Part shown: positions 7,776 through 15,588 of the stretch, in pieces | How positions within the stretch are numbered: position 1 is the stretch's first letter | How the letters are laid out: every line of letters starts with the position of its first letter | NCBI GenBank assembly: GCA_022599915.1 | Contig: JAHZLH010000007.1 | Coordinates: 1-32,941 of the forward strand | DNA: 32,941 nucleotides | From: Actinomycetes bacterium | GTDB lineage: Bacteria > Actinomycetota > Actinomycetes > S36-B12 > GCA-2699445 | Reading direction: 5' to 3' | The notes under the pieces: generated by a model | Database searches by the model: none | Seen by the model: the letters and a program-made list of their open reading frames with translations, nothing else | Told to the model about the DNA's origin: nothing | Position numbers and translations under genes: made by a program

Positions 7776-8324
7776 TCAGCGGGTGAGATCGTCAGTGATC
7801 GCAGAGGCGAGGACGTAGGCCGCATGGGTACCCAAAGAGGTCAGCAACACATCCTTAGGCCAGTTCCATGGTGGCGGAGTCCCACCCAATGCCGGGAACA
7901 TTGAGAAGGTCACCGTCATCAATGCACCACCGAATAGAAGAGTGGCCGTGGGCTCGGTGTAGCGGTGCCGCAGCCACACGTGCGCGAAACCGAAGGCGGA
8001 CCCGTAGCCCCAACGTAAGGCGATAGCGATTTCGCCCGGATGGCTGCTGATCGCGTCAGGTAGGTGCAGGATGTTTGCCACAATCTGGCCCGGAACGACC
8101 GTGTCGTCATAGTCCAGTCCTTGATCGGTCGCCATGCCCCGCACCTGGCGGCCATCCGCCAACCGTTTTGCACCGCGGAACTTACCGGCACGGACCCGCC
8201 GTTCTGCCCAGTAGGCCACCGTCATGGCCATGGTGCCGACCGCACCGACAACCAGCGAGCGAACTGGCCAGGGTAAGTACGGGGATCGGTCTGGGTGCGA
8301 GTTCCGTCGCATAGCGACAAGCAT
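7776..8324 (-). CDS. unrecognised integral membrane protein
   Basis: 182 residues from ATG 8324. I do not recognise the family. Three to four hydrophobic segments are visible: SLVVGAVGTMAMTVAYWAE near the N terminus, a region around WGYGSAFGFAHVWL, TLLFGGALMTVTFSMFPAL, and a C-terminal LLTSLGTHAAYVLASAI. The sequence between the first two is polar and could face the cytoplasm. The layout (GT-x-AMT at the start, H-x-x-YVLAS near the end) resembles small DUF1440-like or DUF6789-like membrane proteins, but this is weak. Start choice: TAGGTT lies five bases before ATG 8324; an ATG at 8348 has AAGGG ten bases upstream. The longer frame to 8705 would run across the start of the divergent TM2 gene and is rejected. 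It ends 48 bases before the Fic-like start. Confidence 0.55.
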   Translation of the reverse strand: MLVAMRRNSHPDRSPYLPWPVRSLVVGAVGTMAMTVAYWAERRVRAGKFRGAKRLADGRQVRGMATDQGLDYDDTVVPGQIVANILHLPDAISSHPGEIAIALRWGYGSAFGFAHVWLRHRYTEPTATLLFGGALMTVTFSMFPALGGTPPPWNWPKDVLLTSLGTHAAYVLASAITDDLTR

Positions 8325-8468
8325 GGTGGAACCTATCGCTCGTTGCATCCGGGCGAGGCCCTTATCCTCGGCACACCTGAGTTCAGCTGGGCAACCGTGC
8401 CACACTTTTTCTAGGCGTTGTACCCCAGCGAATCGCTGGTAGCCAGCAACGATGACCGGGAGACCCTG

Positions 8469-8873
8469 ATGACCGACCAATCCGAACCAGAACAGTCGGG
8501 TGAGCAACCAACCCCACCACCACCCGCTAACGGCGCTCCGCCACCACCGTCGCAGCCAGCCTCGCCAGTCGAACTTCCACCGGGGCAAACCGCCCATGGC
8601 TACCCTCCGGCTCAACCGACGGCTTACGGCTACCCGCAGTACTACAGCGGCAAGCGAATCCCAGCCGGCATCCTGGGCATCCTGCTCGGCGCCTGGGGAG
8701 TACATCGGTTCTATTTAAGTGACATCGGGGGCGGGGTGCTGCGCATTCTGATTACCCTTTTCACCTGCGGAATCGGCGGCATCATCGGATTCATCGAGGG
8801 CATCATCTACCTAACCAAGACGGATCCGGAGTTCGATCAGATCTACGTTGTGCAGCGACGCGAGTGGTTTTGA
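8469..8873 (+). CDS. TM2-domain membrane protein
   Basis: 134 residues. A Pro/Gln-rich, probably disordered cytosolic N terminus (about 1-60, with repeated PPP and YGYP motifs) precedes a C-terminal TM2 domain: GKRIPAGILGILLGAWGVHR, FYLSDIGGGVLRILITLFTC, then GIGGIIGFIEGIIYL and the conserved polar tail KTDPEFDQIY. The G-x-H-R-F-Y-L signature between the two membrane helices is intact. The function of bacterial TM2 proteins is not settled. The ATG at 8469 is chosen because GGGAG lies six bases upstream; the frame extends to an ATG at 8418 with no ribosome-binding site. It is divergent from the unknown membrane protein gene and upstream of acs, with a 105-bp gap. Confidence 0.88.
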   Translation: MTDQSEPEQSGEQPTPPPPANGAPPPPSQPASPVELPPGQTAHGYPPAQPTAYGYPQYYSGKRIPAGILGILLGAWGVHRFYLSDIGGGVLRILITLFTCGIGGIIGFIEGIIYLTKTDPEFDQIYVVQRREWF

Positions 8874-8978
8874 CGATTCACATGAATCTTCGGTCTTTTC
8901 GGATCTAATTGTGGAGTTCCTCGAGAAGGCAACAGCTGCGCGATAACCTCGGGCTACTTGCTGGTCTAGGAGGGCACG

Positions 8979-10928
8979 TTGTCAGAGGAAGCGTTGGAAA
9001 ATCTACTTCACGAGGAGCGCACCTTTCCCCCGGATGAAAGTTTCGCCGCTGCCGCGAATCTGACTGCTGCAGCCTACGAGGAAGCAGCCGAGGACCGGAT
9101 CGCGTTTTGGGAGGAACAGGCTCGCCGACTGCAGTGGGATGAGCCCTGGCAACAAGCGCTGGACTGGAGCAACGCGCCGTTCGCCAAGTGGTTCGTCGGC
9201 GGGAAGCTCAACGCCTCGGTGAACTGTGTCGACCGGCATGTTGCTGCCGGCTACGGCGATCAGACCGCGTTGATCTTCGAAGCCGAATCCGGCGACAGCC
9301 GTCACATCAGCTACCGGGAGCTCCAAGACGAGGTCTGCAAAGCAGCGAACGCGCTGACTGCTCTCGGCGTGAACGCTGGCGATCGGGTCGCGATCTACCT
9401 GCCGATGATTCCGGAAGCAGTTGTGGCCATGTTGGCTTGTGCCCGGGTTGGTGCAGCACATTCAGTGGTCTTCGCTGGTTTCTCGGCGGAAGCGCTGCGC
9501 AGCCGAATCGATGACGCTTCAGCAAAACTGGTGATTACCGCTGACGGACAATTCCGGCGGGGTGGTGCTATGCCGCTGAAACCTGCGGTTGATGAAGCGG
9601 TGGCTCAGACTCCTTCGGTCAGCAACGTCTTAGTTGTTCGGCGCACCGGGTCTGAGGTCGACTGGAACGAACGCGACGTCTGGTGGCATGACGTGGTTGA
9701 TCCAGCCAGCACGGAGCATACGCCGCAGGCCTTCGACGCCGAGCATCCGCTCTTCATCCTCTACACCTCCGGGACCACTGGGAAGCCGAAGGGCATTCTG
9801 CACACGACCGGTGGCTACCTGACCCAGGCTTCCTTCACCCACTGGTCTGTTTTCGACCTCAAGGCCGACAGCGATGTCTACTGGTGTACCGCCGACATTG
9901 GCTGGGTCACTGGCCACTCCTATATCGTCTACGGCCCGCTTTCGAACCGGGCCACGCAAGTGATCTACGAGGGCACCCCAGATTCCCCACACCGGGGCCG
10001 GTTCTGGGAGATCGTGCAAAAGCACCAGGTCAGCATTCTCTACACCGCACCCACTGCGATTCGCACCTTCATGAAGTGGGGGGACGAGCATCCCAACTCG
10101 TTCGATCTGTCCTCGCTGCGCCTGTTGGGCTCGGTGGGCGAACCGATCAATCCCGAAGCGTGGATGTGGTATCGGCAGGTGATTGGCGGCAAGCGCTGCC
10201 CGATCGTGGATACCTGGTGGCAGACCGAAACTGGGGCGATCATGATCTCGCCGGTACCCGGGGTTACCGCTGCCAAACCAGGGTCAGCGATGCGCGCACT
10301 TCCCGGCATTTCGGCGAAGGTGGTTGACGACAATGGTGATCCGGTAGAGCGCGGCAGTGGCGGTTATCTGGTGCTTGATGAGCCGTGGCCGTCCATGCTG
10401 CGTGGAATCTGGGGAGATGACCAGCGCTATCTCGACACCTATTGGTCCCGATTCGCCGGCCGGTACTTCGCCGGGGACGGCGCGAAGTTGGACGAAGATG
10501 GGGCTATCTGGCTGCTGGGGCGAGTAGACGACGTCATGAACATCTCGGGTCATCGGATTTCTACTACTGAAGTGGAATCGGCCCTGGTATCCCACCCGAA
10601 GGTCGCCGAGGCTGCCGTAGTGGGTGCTGCAGATGACACCACTGGGCAAGGCATCGTTGCCTTTGTGATTTTGCGCGCCGGGGTGGAGGACGGTGACGGG
10701 CTGGTTGGTGAGCTGCGCCAGCATGTCGCCACCGAAATCGGCCCAATCGCAAAGCCACGGCAAATCATGGTGGTCCCAGAACTACCCAAGACCCGCTCCG
10801 GCAAGATCATGCGGCGGCTGCTGCGAGATGTTGCGGAGCATCGACAACTCGGCGATGTCACTACCCTTGCCGATCCCACGGTTATGAATCTGATTTCAGA
10901 CGGATTGGCTGCAGGGGCGACCGACTGA
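8979..10928 (+). CDS. acs: acetyl-CoA synthetase (AMP-forming)
   Basis: 649 residues, the normal family length. The enzyme converts acetate, ATP and CoA to acetyl-CoA via acetyl-AMP in the cytoplasm. Visible motifs are the P-loop YTSGTTGKPKG (262-272), TWWQTETG (412-419), the hinge and SGHRIS region (523-528), and the C-terminal PKTRSGKIMRR with catalytic Lys609, the lysine typically acetylated to switch the enzyme off. The start is TTG 8979: GGAGG lies five bases upstream and the first residues SEEALENLLHEERTFPP are typical. Only one copy is seen. In mycobacteria CRP/cAMP and protein acetylation regulate Acs, and this window also encodes a CRP, but no CRP site is evident at this gene. A hairpin follows the stop. 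Confidence 0.97.
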   Translation: MSEEALENLLHEERTFPPDESFAAAANLTAAAYEEAAEDRIAFWEEQARRLQWDEPWQQALDWSNAPFAKWFVGGKLNASVNCVDRHVAAGYGDQTALIFEAESGDSRHISYRELQDEVCKAANALTALGVNAGDRVAIYLPMIPEAVVAMLACARVGAAHSVVFAGFSAEALRSRIDDASAKLVITADGQFRRGGAMPLKPAVDEAVAQTPSVSNVLVVRRTGSEVDWNERDVWWHDVVDPASTEHTPQAFDAEHPLFILYTSGTTGKPKGILHTTGGYLTQASFTHWSVFDLKADSDVYWCTADIGWVTGHSYIVYGPLSNRATQVIYEGTPDSPHRGRFWEIVQKHQVSILYTAPTAIRTFMKWGDEHPNSFDLSSLRLLGSVGEPINPEAWMWYRQVIGGKRCPIVDTWWQTETGAIMISPVPGVTAAKPGSAMRALPGISAKVVDDNGDPVERGSGGYLVLDEPWPSMLRGIWGDDQRYLDTYWSRFAGRYFAGDGAKLDEDGAIWLLGRVDDVMNISGHRISTTEVESALVSHPKVAEAAVVGAADDTTGQGIVAFVILRAGVEDGDGLVGELRQHVATEIGPIAKPRQIMVVPELPKTRSGKIMRRLLRDVAEHRQLGDVTTLADPTVMNLISDGLAAGATD

Positions 10929-10955
10929 GCGATTGGCGATAGCTGCGCCAATCGC
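10929..10955. terminator. bidirectional hairpin after acs
   Basis: GCGATTGGCG (10929-10938) and CGCCAATCGC (10946-10955) pair perfectly over 10 bp with a 7-base loop. The hairpin starts right at the acs stop and ends five bases before the stop of the convergent thioesterase gene, so it can serve both. There is no T-run. Confidence 0.75.
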
Positions 10956-10960
10956 TCGAG

Positions 10961-11425
10961 CTAGTGAGAGCGCAGTTGATAGATGCCGTGACTGGTCATG
11001 AGGACCTCATCGGCTTCGTCACGAACTTCGAGGTCCATGGTGAACTCAGACTTGCCATCCCGCTCGGCTTCAGCCTGAATATGTTCCGCCTTGCTCTCCG
11101 GTAGCTCTGCCACGACCCGGATCCCGGTATTGCCAGGACGACGGAACTTCACAGTCATCTCTTTCACTACCGGATAAAAACGGGTGGGATCAAAGCGGAT
11201 CAGCGCCAGGATTCCGGGCGGTACCTCCGCCGCGGTGTAAAGCACACCGGCGTACATGATGCCGACATGGTTGGTGTTGCCCTCAAACGGCACCTCCAGC
11301 ACCACCCGATTTGGCGAGACTTCCGTGACGGTAAGGCCGATATGGCCTGCCAACGGTATGGCTGATCTGACAATGTTGGTCGTGTCGGCAGGCGACGGTA
11401 CAACGGGCTCCGGCATGCTATTCAT
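10961..11425 (-). CDS. hotdog-fold thioesterase-like protein (DUF4442/PaaI type)
   Basis: 154 residues from ATG 11425. The hotdog pattern is visible: IPLAGHIGLTVTEVSPNRVV (strand and substrate-side loop), NHVGIMYAGVLYTAAE (the central helix with the N-x-x-G-x-x-x-A-G-x-L signature and a Glu at the usual catalytic position), then strands VVKEMTVKFRRPGNTGIRVV and FTMDLEVRDEADEVLMTSHG. Such enzymes hydrolyse acyl-CoA or related thioesters in the cytoplasm; the substrate is unknown. The frame remains open to 11515, overlapping the divergent nhaA start, so the downstream ATG is preferred although its ribosome-binding site is poor; ATG 11416 is an alternative. It is convergent with acs. A CoA link between the two is plausible but unproven. 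Confidence 0.78.
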   Translation of the reverse strand: MNSMPEPVVPSPADTTNIVRSAIPLAGHIGLTVTEVSPNRVVLEVPFEGNTNHVGIMYAGVLYTAAEVPPGILALIRFDPTRFYPVVKEMTVKFRRPGNTGIRVVAELPESKAEHIQAEAERDGKSEFTMDLEVRDEADEVLMTSHGIYQLRSH

Positions 11426-11513
11426 CGTAAGGTCAGGTTCAGGACGGCAAAGGGCCGGGCCAACGACTTGGTCCACCAACACAAGCGGGCGGCGAACCAT
11501 CGCTGGGAGTGAC

Positions 11514-12830
11514 ATGGCTAAAGATCCTCAGTCGGAACCGGATTCTGGCAACGGTAACGGTGGACTTTTCGGGCGGCTCTCGCTGAGCGAACGCACCTGG
11601 ACGCTCGAAGCGCTTCGCAATGAAACCGTCGGTGGCATCCTCATGCTCACCGCTGCCGCCGCCGCGCTCATTGTTGCCAACAGTGGGCTGGCAGAGTGGT
11701 ACCAGAAAATCTCCGAGACCGTCATCGGGCCGGAGGCGCTGCATCTGGATCTCACCGTCTCGGATTGGGCCGCTGACGGACTGCTGGCCATCTTCTTCTT
11801 CGTCGCTGGTATCGAATTGAAGTACGAGTTACAGCTCGGCAGCCTCGCCAAGCCTTCCAAAGCGGCGGTTCCCCTAGCGGCTGCCTTGGGCGGCATGATC
11901 TTGCCAGCCCTGCTCTACATCGGAGTAAACGTCTTTGCCGAGGACGGTCGAGTAACGGGCTGGGGTATCCCGATGGCGACCGATATTGCCTTTGCCCTTG
12001 CGGTACTCGCAGTCGTCGGACGCAATCTTCCGGTCGCGTTGCGTGCCTTTCTGCTGTCACTGGCTGTTGTGGATGATCTTGGGGCCATCCTGGTGATTGC
12101 GATCTTCTACTCCGACTACTTCAACGCCTGGGAGTTCGCTGCATCGGTGGCCTTCTTGGCGCTTTACGCATACCTGCAGAAGCGCCGCTTCGTCGGCTGG
12201 CCGGTGTACTTCGTCATCGTGTTCATTGCGTGGGGCTTCATGCATGCCAGTGGTGTCCACGCCACAGTTGCCGGTGTGGCCGCGGGTCTGTTGACCCGGG
12301 TCAAGAAAGATCCCGGGGAAGAGAAGAGTCCCGGCGATATCGCCGAACATCGCTGGAGCCCCATTTCTGCTGGGTTCGCCGTGCCGATTTTCGCCTTCTT
12401 CGCGGCAGGTGTGAGCCTGGGAGATGAATCAGTAGGCGAGGTTCTCGCCAGCCCAGTAGCTCTCGGCGTGATCATCGGCTTGGTGGTCGGCAAACCAATC
12501 GGAGTAGTGGGAACAGCCTGGCTGATGGCGAAGTTCACTAGAGCTCAACTGAGCAGTCACATCAAATGGCGCGATGTACTCGCGGTCGGACTGCTTGCCG
12601 GAATAGGTTTCACGGTCTCGTTGCTGATTTCGGAGTTGGCCTTTACCGACGACCAAACCCTCAACGCAGCAAAGCTTGGCGTTTTGGCCGCGTCACTGCT
12701 AGCCGCGGTTCTCGCCACGATCATGCTGCGCTCCCGCAACCGCTACTACGCCCAGGTAGCAGCGGTGGAGGAAGCGGACGAAGATCAGGATGGTATTCCC
12801 GACGTCTACCAAGAGGACCGGAACGCCTGA
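11514..12830 (+). CDS. nhaA: Na+/H+ antiporter NhaA
   Basis: 438 residues with about 12 membrane segments. It exchanges cytoplasmic Na+ for external H+, serving pH and sodium homeostasis. The key acidic residues are present: ATDIAFA (Asp157, equivalent of E. coli Asp133) and VVDDLGA (Asp187/Asp188, equivalents of Asp163/Asp164). The N-terminal segment RNETVGGILMLTAAAAALIV and the family motif FFFVAGIELKYEL are typical. A hydrophilic C-terminal tail (EEADEDQDGIPDVYQEDRNA) is acidic. The ATG at 11514 is chosen because GGGAG sits four bases upstream; the frame extends to 11256 but that part overlaps the divergent thioesterase. A gap of 101 bases precedes the holin-like gene. Confidence 0.96.
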   Translation: MAKDPQSEPDSGNGNGGLFGRLSLSERTWTLEALRNETVGGILMLTAAAAALIVANSGLAEWYQKISETVIGPEALHLDLTVSDWAADGLLAIFFFVAGIELKYELQLGSLAKPSKAAVPLAAALGGMILPALLYIGVNVFAEDGRVTGWGIPMATDIAFALAVLAVVGRNLPVALRAFLLSLAVVDDLGAILVIAIFYSDYFNAWEFAASVAFLALYAYLQKRRFVGWPVYFVIVFIAWGFMHASGVHATVAGVAAGLLTRVKKDPGEEKSPGDIAEHRWSPISAGFAVPIFAFFAAGVSLGDESVGEVLASPVALGVIIGLVVGKPIGVVGTAWLMAKFTRAQLSSHIKWRDVLAVGLLAGIGFTVSLLISELAFTDDQTLNAAKLGVLAASLLAAVLATIMLRSRNRYYAQVAAVEEADEDQDGIPDVYQEDRNA

Positions 12831-12931
12831 TCTTGCCAGGTCACCATTGGGCGAGCCGCCACCGCGATCCACCCACTAGGGTGTCAGGATGTACTGGTCG
12901 GTCAACCGACCCACCGTGACGAGGAGGAGAC

Positions 12932-13375
12932 GTGGCAGAAAGCCCGGCCAAAGGCGGTATCCGTGCACTGCTGAAATCAGTGACCAGCGACGCCAAACAG
13001 CTCGTTCAGGATCAGACGGAACTCACCAAGCGCGAGGTACGCACCAGTTCGCAGCAGGCTGGTAGCACCGGCGGGCTTTTCGCTGGCGCCGCCTTTATCG
13101 GAATTCTGGCCATCGTCTTTCTCTTGATCACCCTGGCTTATGTATTGGTCGCGGTGGGACTGCCGGAATGGGCGGGATTTGGAATCGTAGCGCTGGCACT
13201 CATTCTGGTGGCGGCCGTCCTCGCAGCAGCAGGTCGAGCCAAGGCAAAGAAGATGAGCAACGGTCTCGAACTCTCCAAGAAAGAGTTGGAGCGCACCCAA
13301 CAGGTACTCGCTGGATCGACTGATACCGAAACTCCCGCTGTCGGCAAGGGGCCGGTTGGCCACTCAGGGAAATGA
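12932..13375 (+). CDS. actinobacterial holin-superfamily membrane protein (Phage_holin_3_6 type)
   Basis: 147 residues. An amphipathic, charged N terminus (IRALLKSVTSDAKQLVQDQTELTKREVR) precedes two membrane helices (GLFAGAAFIGILAIVFLLITLAYVLVAVG, then WAGFGIVALALILVAAVLAAAG) and a charged C-terminal tail with KKMSNGLELSKKELERTQQ. This order matches the chromosomal actinobacterial family related to phage holins and is not itself a sign of a prophage. Its function is unknown. It starts at GTG 12932, preceded by GAGGAGGAG. The next gene (EphE-like hydrolase) begins three bases after the stop, so they are likely co-transcribed, as in the mycobacterial locus. No phage genes are nearby. Confidence 0.85.
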   Translation: MAESPAKGGIRALLKSVTSDAKQLVQDQTELTKREVRTSSQQAGSTGGLFAGAAFIGILAIVFLLITLAYVLVAVGLPEWAGFGIVALALILVAAVLAAAGRAKAKKMSNGLELSKKELERTQQVLAGSTDTETPAVGKGPVGHSGK

Positions 13376-13378
13376 TGG

Positions 13379-14293
13379 GTGGTGCCCACCCCCGAGGATG
13401 CGATCTGGGCTGAGGGCCCTTGGAAACATCGCGATATAGCAGCGAACGGCGTTCGCTTTCACGCTGCCGAAATGGGTTCCGGGCCACTGGTGCTACTGCT
13501 ACACGGGTTCCCGTTGTTCTGGTGGACCTGGCGTCACCTCTTGCCACAGTTGGCGGAGGCCGGCTACCACGCCGTAGCAGTCGATCTCCGCGGCTACGGC
13601 GGCTCCGATCACACCCCACACGGCTATGACCCCATCAACCTCTCGGCGGATGCCGCTGGCATTATCCGCTCACTAGGCCGTTCGGAAGCCGTCGTCATCG
13701 GGCAAGGCTGGGGCGGTCTCATCGCCTGGACCGCAGCTGCACTACGCCGGTCGGCGATCCGGGCGTTGGTGCCGGTTTCTATGCCGCACCCGAACATGCT
13801 GCGTAAAGGATTCATTTCCGATCCGGAGCAGCGCAAACTATCGCGCTACGCCATCGGATATCAGGTCCCCTTCCGCCCGGAACGAAAACTCTTGCGTGAC
13901 AATGCCGCAGAGGTAGAGCAGATTTTGCGGCGGTGGTCGGGTCCGGATCGCTGGCCAGATAACGAGTCAGCCGATGCCTTTCGAGCCGCGATGCAGTTCG
14001 GTTCGACCGCTCACTGTGCCTTGGAATATCACCGTTGGGCGGTCCGCGCCGTTCCCCGGCAAGATGGCCGTCAATTCGCCGATGCCATGACCCAACCCAT
14101 CCGACAACCGGTCCTGCAGGTACTAGGACACAACGACGGCTCGCTTCTCACCCGAACCTACGACGGCAGCGAAGATTTTGTAGTGGGCAGATACGAACGA
14201 CACGAAATGAACGGTGTCGGACATTTCCCGCAGGAAGAAGATCCGAACACCTTCAACAGTCTCATTCTGCGCTGGCTCGACTCCTTGGACTAG
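13379..14293 (+). CDS. EphE-like alpha/beta hydrolase lacking a usual nucleophile
   Basis: 304 residues, alpha/beta-hydrolase fold resembling epoxide hydrolases: the oxyanion motif HGFPLFWW (42-49), AVDLRGYGGSD (67-77), and a C-terminal VGHFPQEED with His282. At the nucleophile elbow the sequence is GQGWGG (108-113), so the catalytic Asp/Ser position (110) is Gly; the codons GGG CAA GGC TGG GGC GGT confirm this. From memory the M. tuberculosis EphE reads GHADGG at this spot, so an altered elbow may be a property of the subfamily. Hydrolysis by the classical route is doubtful. The cap-domain segment AHCALEYHRWAVR is conserved as in EphE. It starts with GTG 13379, three bases after the holin-like gene. 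No signal peptide is visible. Confidence 0.82.
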   Translation: MVPTPEDAIWAEGPWKHRDIAANGVRFHAAEMGSGPLVLLLHGFPLFWWTWRHLLPQLAEAGYHAVAVDLRGYGGSDHTPHGYDPINLSADAAGIIRSLGRSEAVVIGQGWGGLIAWTAAALRRSAIRALVPVSMPHPNMLRKGFISDPEQRKLSRYAIGYQVPFRPERKLLRDNAAEVEQILRRWSGPDRWPDNESADAFRAAMQFGSTAHCALEYHRWAVRAVPRQDGRQFADAMTQPIRQPVLQVLGHNDGSLLTRTYDGSEDFVVGRYERHEMNGVGHFPQEEDPNTFNSLILRWLDSLD

Positions 14294-14323
14294 CTCGATG
14301 AATCTGCCGCGAAACAGCCATGG

Positions 14324-14983
14324 CTAAGTCTCGATCGGAACCTTGCGAGCAGGTAGCCAGGGTTGGGTCCAGCCGGCCGCGTCGAAGAGCTGCGATAGTA
14401 GTCCCCCGGTAAAGCCCCACACCAACATGTCGTGGGTTTCGAAGCCGGGTCCCACGTATCCCGATGGATGGATCACCTCGACGCGGTTGGCCGGATTCAA
14501 CAAATCAGAGATTGGCACTCGGTGAACGGCCGCGACTTCGGCGGGATCCATGACACCTACCGGTATCGGCGCCAGCCACCATCCCAGCACCGGAGTGACG
14601 ATGAAGCCCGACGGGGGCAACCAGAGGTCTGGCAACGCCCCAAATACCGTTACCCCGGTGGGCTCCACACCGGTCTCCTCCTGGGCCTCCCGCAGCGCTG
14701 CCGCCACCGAGTCCACATCAGTCGAGTCCACCGCACCACCAGGGAATGCTGGTTGACCCGCGTGTTCTCTCATCTCGGCCGCGCGCTGCAGGATCAGTAC
14801 ATCAGGCCCCAGCTCTCCCTCACCAAAAAGGATAAGGACCGCGCCAGCCCGGCCGCCCTGCTCCGGCGGCCTCATTAAGCCCAAGTCCTCGATTCGTAGC
14901 TTCCGAACCGCAGTGACTACGTCACCGAGCCAGTTCGGCAGCTCGGGTAGCGCTGATTCCGCCAGCCACGCCTCTTTCGCCAT
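14324..14983 (-). CDS. CoA-type NUDIX pyrophosphatase
   Basis: 219 residues. The NUDIX region contains AFPGGAVDSTDVDSVAAALR followed by EAQEETGVEP, the variant box found in CoA/acyl-CoA diphosphatases (GGxxDxxDxxxxxxALREtxEExG), with catalytic REAQEE intact. Upstream lies RAGAVLILFG and AAEMREHAGQPAFPGG (the H-x-GQ-x-x-FPGG motif of the CoA subgroup). It likely cleaves CoA or oxidised CoA in the cytoplasm. The ATG start overlaps the stop of the TlpA-like gene (TGATG) and has GGAG seven bases upstream, so the two are coupled. The frame extends upstream to 15106 but only inside the neighbour. In mycobacteria MarP is encoded between this gene and ephE; here the gap to the hydrolase is only 30 bases. 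Confidence 0.9.
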   Translation of the reverse strand: MAKEAWLAESALPELPNWLGDVVTAVRKLRIEDLGLMRPPEQGGRAGAVLILFGEGELGPDVLILQRAAEMREHAGQPAFPGGAVDSTDVDSVAAALREAQEETGVEPTGVTVFGALPDLWLPPSGFIVTPVLGWWLAPIPVGVMDPAEVAAVHRVPISDLLNPANRVEVIHPSGYVGPGFETHDMLVWGFTGGLLSQLFDAAGWTQPWLPARKVPIET

Positions 14984-15588
14984 CAGGCTTCTCCAGCTAC
15001 CCGCTTGAACGCCCGCCGAATCTGCGAAATGTCGGTGATCGCTTTGTCGAATCGGTAGACCACATTGCCCGCAACAACAATGGCGTTGAATGGTGGCCCC
15101 ACCCAACCTAGATCCACTCTGGTGCGGGATTCCACATCCTGTACCGACGGGAACTGGGCATCCAGATCAGCCAAGAATGCTGCAGCCGCTTCCGGGCTAT
15201 CGGCCGCATTGACTCCCAACACCGAACCACCAGAGTTAGCGAATTCAGCTAGGACTGGAACTTCTTCTTTGCAGGGGCCACACCATGATGCCCATACCGA
15301 CACCAAAGTCGGCCCCGGCAACGTAGCGATATCCACCTCGGGTCCGGGCCCCAAACACGGTAGCCCTCGAGGGCCGGATTCGGGGAAGCCCTCACAGGGC
15401 GGCGCGGTGTCGATTTGTTGCGCTGAAATGACTGGCGCAGAACTGTCCGGTACCGCATCCGTACCGGCAGCAGCGCCAACATCCTCGAGTTCGGACGAAG
15501 AGCAACTTGCCACCACCACTAGCAGCGCCAGCGTCACGATGCCGCGTGCAACCGCCCGCGGGCCGCGACGCTCTCTTGGCGAGTTCAT
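14983..15588 (-). CDS. TlpA/ResA-like thioredoxin-fold lipoprotein
   Basis: 201 residues. The N terminus carries a lipoprotein signal (VTLALLVVVASC, lipid-modified Cys29). After a linker of low complexity the thioredoxin fold begins near 93 with LVSVWASWCGPCKEEVP; the redox pair is Cys103 and Cys106. PPFNAIVV provides the cis-Pro region. Extra cysteines at 65 and 78 ([14 protein letters not shown]) might form a second disulfide. It should be anchored on the outer face of the membrane and act in disulfide reduction, as in cytochrome c maturation or oxidative folding; no cytochrome genes are near. The ATG at 15588 overlaps the nth stop (ATGA). The NUDIX gene overlaps its own end. Confidence 0.9.
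   Translation of the reverse strand: MNSPRERRGPRAVARGIVTLALLVVVASCSSSELEDVGAAAGTDAVPDSSAPVISAQQIDTAPPCEGFPESGPRGLPCLGPGPEVDIATLPGPTLVSVWASWCGPCKEEVPVLAEFANSGGSVLGVNAADSPEAAAAFLADLDAQFPSVQDVESRTRVDLGWVGPPFNAIVVAGNVVYRFDKAITDISQIRRAFKRVAGEA

Noticed and set aside
8349-8705. Upstream extension of the unknown membrane protein with Trp/Arg-rich sequence
   Set aside because: It lies over the TM2 gene, whose start is well supported. The composition looks like a shadow frame.
11256-11513. Upstream extension of the nhaA frame
   Set aside because: It overlaps the divergent thioesterase gene, has no ribosome-binding site, and the ATG at 11514 has GGGAG and a normal NhaA N terminus.
12932-13375. Holin-superfamily gene as evidence for a prophage
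   Set aside because: This family is chromosomal in actinobacteria and sits in the conserved nhaA/ephE context. No phage genes are present.
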